A stretch of 8,835 nt of DNA from Reyranella sp. (lineage in GTDB: Bacteria; Pseudomonadota; Alphaproteobacteria; Reyranellales; Reyranellaceae), in the NCBI GenBank assembly GCA_016780605.1, contig JADHLS010000171.1, positions 1 through 8,835 of the forward strand. The letters run 5' to 3'. Position numbers and translations under genes: made by a program. How positions within the stretch are numbered: position 1 is the first letter of the stretch; every line of letters starts with the position of its first letter. Below the pieces are notes generated by a model. It saw nothing but the letters and a program-made list of their open reading frames with translations, was not told the origin of the DNA and did no database searches. Positions 6,440-8,835 of this stretch are shown here, piece after piece.

Positions 6440-7245
6440 TTCGCCTGCTCCTTTTTCTTCGAAGACGGGTGGGCGACACGCGCCCATAGATCCGAATCGA
6501 GCACGAAGCGCCGCTGCACCGCGCCCGCGACCTGGTGGACATGGCGCTCGGCCTCGTCGATGTGCTCGGCCATGAGCTTGCGCACCTGCCTGGCATCACC
6601 GCGCCGCGCCGCCGCCAGCAGCCGCCGATGAGCCGCCACGTTGGTTTCGCCGAGCTTGTGGCCCGCCGCCGAGTTCTGATCGCCCATCGTCACCGAGAAG
6701 CGCAGCAGGTGGTTGATGATCTGGCACATCAGGCGCAGCAGCATGTTGGGATTGGCGGCGGCCAGGGTGTCGTGGAAATGCAGATCCTCCTGGCGCTGCA
6801 GCAGGGCCTCAGCGGCGCTGGCGGGATGCGGCGCACAGGTCTCGATGCTGCGTTCCAGCGCCGCGAAATGCTCGTCGGTGAGATGCGGCACGGCGCCGGC
6901 GGCGAGCTCGGGCTCGAGCAAGCGGCGCACGGCGTAGATCTGCGCCACGTCGAGCTCGCGGAAGAAGAGATAGTTTTGCAAGAGTTGCAGGGCGCGATCG
7001 AGCGGCACCTCGCCGATCGTCGCGCCGCCCGCCGGGCCGGTCGTCACGGTGACAAGCCCCTGCACCTCCAGCGACTTCAGCGCCTCACGAGCGGTGCCCT
7101 TGCTGACGCCGAACAGCTCCTGCAGCTCCTCTTCCTTGGGCAGCTTGTCGCCCGGCGCCAGCCGGCGCTCGGCGATCCAGCGCTTGATCTGCTCGACGAC
7201 GAGGTCGCCGCGCTTGGGCGCCCGAAGGCTGCGACTGTTGGCCAT
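6436..7245 (-). CDS. GntR-family transcriptional regulator, FadR/FCD subfamily
   Basis: A 269-aa repressor-type regulator. The winged helix-turn-helix is at about 12-80: VVEQIKRWIAERRLAPGDKLP, then LFGVSKGTAREALKSLEVQGLV, ending in the wing TTGPAGGATI. The FCD ligand-binding domain is at about 85-235, with Arg107/Arg108 in AVRRLLEPELA. Candidate metal or ligand residues are Asp154, His158, His206 and His228, the pattern of metal-binding FCD members that sense small carboxylates. A charged tail follows (SSKKKEQAK). The start at 7245 is fixed: two in-frame TAA codons lie just upstream and no other start codon is nearby. Its Shine-Dalgarno sits only one base from the ATG. An 18-bp AT palindrome directly upstream is the likely operator, suggesting autoregulation. 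The gene overlaps the serine-hydrolase gene by ATGA and follows the AraC gene by 30 bp, so it probably controls the hydrolase. Confidence 0.92.
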   Translation of the reverse strand: MANSRSLRAPKRGDLVVEQIKRWIAERRLAPGDKLPKEEELQELFGVSKGTAREALKSLEVQGLVTVTTGPAGGATIGEVPLDRALQLLQNYLFFRELDVAQIYAVRRLLEPELAAGAVPHLTDEHFAALERSIETCAPHPASAAEALLQRQEDLHFHDTLAAANPNMLLRLMCQIINHLLRFSVTMGDQNSAAGHKLGETNVAAHRRLLAAARRGDARQVRKLMAEHIDEAERHVHQVAGAVQRRFVLDSDLWARVAHPSSKKKEQAK

Positions 7246-7246
7246 C

Positions 7247-7252
7247 CCTCCT
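7247..7252 (-). promoter_or_regulatory. Ribosome binding site of the GntR gene with very short spacing
   Basis: A perfect AGGAGG on the minus strand (7252 down to 7247) is separated from the ATG (7245-7243) by a single G at 7246. The usual spacing is about 5-9 bases. Its first base is also the last base of the AT palindrome. No alternative start gives better spacing, so initiation may be weak, or the transcript may begin too near the ATG for this site to matter. Confidence 0.5.
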
Positions 7253-7269
7253 ATTTATTATAATAAATA
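7252..7269. promoter_or_regulatory. 18-bp perfect AT-only palindrome; candidate GntR operator overlapping promoter elements
   Basis: TATTTATTATAATAAATA is an exact palindrome with no G or C, set in GC-rich surroundings. It lies between the AraC stop (7276) and the GntR start (7245). It contains TATAAT on both strands (minus strand 7262-7257). A TTGACT on the minus strand (7279-7274) could be a -35 element, paired at 16 bp with TAAATA (7257-7252); that would start transcription almost at the ATG. FCD-type GntR proteins bind as dimers to short palindromes near their own promoters, so autoregulation through this site is the leading idea. The pairing and position are seen; the binding is inferred. 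Confidence 0.6.
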
Positions 7270-7275
7270 TGAAAG

Positions 7276-8343
7276 TCAACCGGTCGGGTGGATGGGATCC
7301 TTGAACTGGATCGGCATCAGCTGGCGATTGTCGCCGCCGCCGTCGCGCCAGCGGCCCGGCGTCATCCCCGTCACGCGCTTGAAAGCGCGGGCGAAGGCGG
7401 CCTCGGACTCATAGCCGATGTCGCCCGCGATCCTCGCCAGGGCGTCGCGGCTGTTGCGCAGCCGGTCGGCGGCCAGCTGGATCCGCCAGCTGGTCAGATA
7501 ATCGATCGGCGGCCGTCCCAGCAGCTCGTTGAAGCGCTCCGCCAGCACGGTGCGCGAGGCGCCGGCCGCACGCGCGAGCTCGTCCACCGTCCATCGCCGC
7601 GCAGGCTCGCTGTGGAGCAGCTGCAAGGCGCGGCCGACCAGCGGATCGTTGAGCGCGGCCAGCAGCCCCTTGCTGCCGGTAGGAAGGCGACTGGCGTGTC
7701 GCCGCAGCACTTCCACGAACAGCAGCTCCATCAACCGGCCGAGCATCGCCTGGGTACCGGGCGTGTCGGTGTCGACCAGGTGGAGAATGTCGCCCACCAT
7801 CGCGGCGAGTTGGCCGCCGACCGGACCGTCACCGGCCGATTCGACGAGCAGCTCGGGAAGAGAGCGGAAGACCGGCGCCAGCAGCATCTCGGCAGATTCG
7901 AGGAAGCCGCACACCAGGCGCGTGCGCGGACCGCCGCCGCCATGGTCGACTGTCCACACGCCCTCGATCGGTCCCTGGCGGATCAGGCGCGGATCGAAGA
8001 CGATGTCCTTCGCATCGCCTTTGTAGAATCGGTGCTCGTCGGCGAAGGGCAGAAGCAGCACATCGCCCGCCGCCACATCGCGCGCCTCGCCTCCCGCCGT
8101 CTCCAGGGTACAACTGCCTTCCACCACCAGATGAAAGACGCTGATGTGGCGCAGATGCGCCATCGGCATGCGCGCATCGTAGCGCCGAGGCGAGGCGATC
8201 GCGAATGGGGCGCTGAGACGCGCATTGAGAAAGACGGCGCCAGTCAGGCGGACCGAGCGCAGCATCTCCGACAAGGTGTCGGGCGTCGGCTGCGCCGGCG
8301 CGCCGAACGGCGCTTCGGCAAAGGACGGCGGTGTTTCGATCAT
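7276..8343 (-). CDS. AraC-family transcriptional regulator with N-terminal cupin domain
   Basis: A 355-aa DNA-binding regulator. The N-terminal part (about 24-210) matches the cupin-type AraC-binding domain: LSEMLRSVRLTGAVFLNARLSAP, then HISVFHLVVEGSCTLE and AAGDVLLLPFADEHRF. The C-terminal AraC DNA-binding domain has its first helix-turn-helix at about 251-272 (WTVDELARAAGASRTVLAERFN). The second is at about 301-327, containing the signature DIGYESEAAFARAFKRVTGMTPGRWR. The effector is unknown; the cupin branch is usually a small-molecule sensor. The start at 8343 has only a weak, distant GGGAG. An internal Met27 begins where the conserved cupin region starts, so the true protein may be about 26 residues shorter. 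It is divergent from the GFA gene (148-bp gap), the usual arrangement for a regulator and its target, and it lies upstream of the GntR/serine-hydrolase pair on the same strand. Confidence 0.9.
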   Translation of the reverse strand: MIETPPSFAEAPFGAPAQPTPDTLSEMLRSVRLTGAVFLNARLSAPFAIASPRRYDARMPMAHLRHISVFHLVVEGSCTLETAGGEARDVAAGDVLLLPFADEHRFYKGDAKDIVFDPRLIRQGPIEGVWTVDHGGGGPRTRLVCGFLESAEMLLAPVFRSLPELLVESAGDGPVGGQLAAMVGDILHLVDTDTPGTQAMLGRLMELLFVEVLRRHASRLPTGSKGLLAALNDPLVGRALQLLHSEPARRWTVDELARAAGASRTVLAERFNELLGRPPIDYLTSWRIQLAADRLRNSRDALARIAGDIGYESEAAFARAFKRVTGMTPGRWRDGGGDNRQLMPIQFKDPIHPTG

Positions 8344-8491
8344 TGTCCGAAATCTGCTCCCGAACGATACCTCGCTTGCACGTCGGGGGTCCCTCGCCTC
8401 CGTGACGACGCGGCAGATAGAGGAGTTCTCCCTGCCCGTCCAGTGTCAGTCGATCACGAGTTCTTCAACCGACCTCTCGAAGGAGGATGAC

Positions 8492-8835
8492 ATGGCGGAC
8501 AAATATACCGGCGCATGTTTCTGCGGCGCTGTTGAAATCGAAGCCACCGGCGCGCCTGAAGCCATGGGCTACTGCCATTGCCGTTCCTGCCGCTCGTGGT
8601 CGGCGGGACCGGTCAACGCTTTCACGCTGTGGAAGCCCGGGAACGTCAAGGTGACGAAAGGTGCGGAGTTCGTCGGTCGCGTCATGAAGACGCCGGTGAG
8701 CGATCGCCAGTTCTGCACCAAGTGCGGCGGCCATCTGATGACCGACCATCCGCCGCTCGGTCTCACCGACGTGTATGCCGCGACAATCCCTGGCCTGAAA
8801 TTCACGCCCGGCGTTCATGTGAACTACGCCGAGAC
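8492..8835 (+). CDS. GFA-family (glutathione-dependent formaldehyde-activating-like, CENP-V/Gfa) zinc protein, 3'-truncated by window edge
   Basis: The first 114 residues of a GFA-fold protein; the frame is open to the window end. Zinc-binding cysteines follow the family pattern: Cys9 and Cys11 (ACFCG), Cys28/Cys30/Cys33 (YCHCRSC), and Cys75/Cys78 (FCTKCGG). Family proteins are about 120-190 aa, so most of the domain is present. The founding member, Gfa, was described as promoting formaldehyde-glutathione adduct formation, but many relatives have no shown activity, so the formaldehyde link is uncertain. The start is well defined by AGGAGG at 8481-8486, five bases before the ATG. It is transcribed away from the AraC gene and is a natural candidate for its target. 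Confidence 0.88.
   Translation, partial: MADKYTGACFCGAVEIEATGAPEAMGYCHCRSCRSWSAGPVNAFTLWKPGNVKVTKGAEFVGRVMKTPVSDRQFCTKCGGHLMTDHPPLGLTDVYAATIPGLKFTPGVHVNYAE

Noticed and set aside
7288..8490. Plus-strand 400-codon open frame opposite the AraC gene
   Set aside because: It is antisense to a gene with an unmistakable AraC DNA-binding domain, and its protein is His/Arg/Gln-rich without domain character.
1..8835. Search for a defence, phage, transposon, CRISPR or toxin-antitoxin system
   Set aside because: No transposase, integrase, nuclease-defence domain, spaced direct-repeat array or small toxin/antitoxin pair is visible. All real genes belong to common metabolic or regulatory families.

Overview
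The window looks like chromosome of a GC-rich alphaproteobacterium. The evidence is strong G/C bias at third codon positions, FCD-type GntR and AraC regulators, many small hydrolase and SRPBCC/VOC genes with few or no long operons, and paired palindromic intergenic elements of the kind seen in Rhizobiales and relatives. Genus cannot be fixed from this sequence alone; a Bradyrhizobium- or Reyranella-like organism is a guess. I saw no rRNA, tRNA, CRISPR array, transposase, integrase or phage gene.

Layout from left to right: (1) the 3' half of an ABC-transporter ATPase gene (1-572, +), cut by the window edge. (2) A 120-bp gap holding two related perfect hairpins (577-622 and 652-691). (3) A divergent pair: a cyclase-family hydrolase (693-1676, -) and a small SRPBCC protein (1817-2206, +). 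(4) A purple-acid-phosphatase-like metallophosphoesterase (2339-3784, +) with a good candidate promoter just upstream and a bidirectional terminator-like hairpin just downstream. (5) A divergent pair: a glutathione S-transferase (3900-4526, -) and a glyoxalase-like VOC protein (4602-5354, +). (6) A leftward run of AraC regulator (7276-8343), GntR/FCD regulator (6436-7245) and Tat-exported beta-lactamase-fold serine hydrolase (5351-6439). GntR and the hydrolase overlap by ATGA. (7) Divergent from the AraC gene, the start of a GFA (glutathione-dependent formaldehyde-activating-like) gene (8492 to the window end, +).

How the genes may work together: the most coherent unit is the GntR/serine-hydrolase pair. 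It is translationally coupled and is preceded by an 18-bp perfect AT-only palindrome, a strong candidate for the GntR operator. GST, VOC and GFA are all families with glutathione-linked or electrophile-detoxifying members, but nothing here shows that they form one pathway. The remaining genes are ordinary single-gene units. No gap between genes exceeds about 150 bp. I did not find a convincing new multi-gene system. The observations most worth checking are non-coding: the covarying hairpin pair and the AT palindrome.
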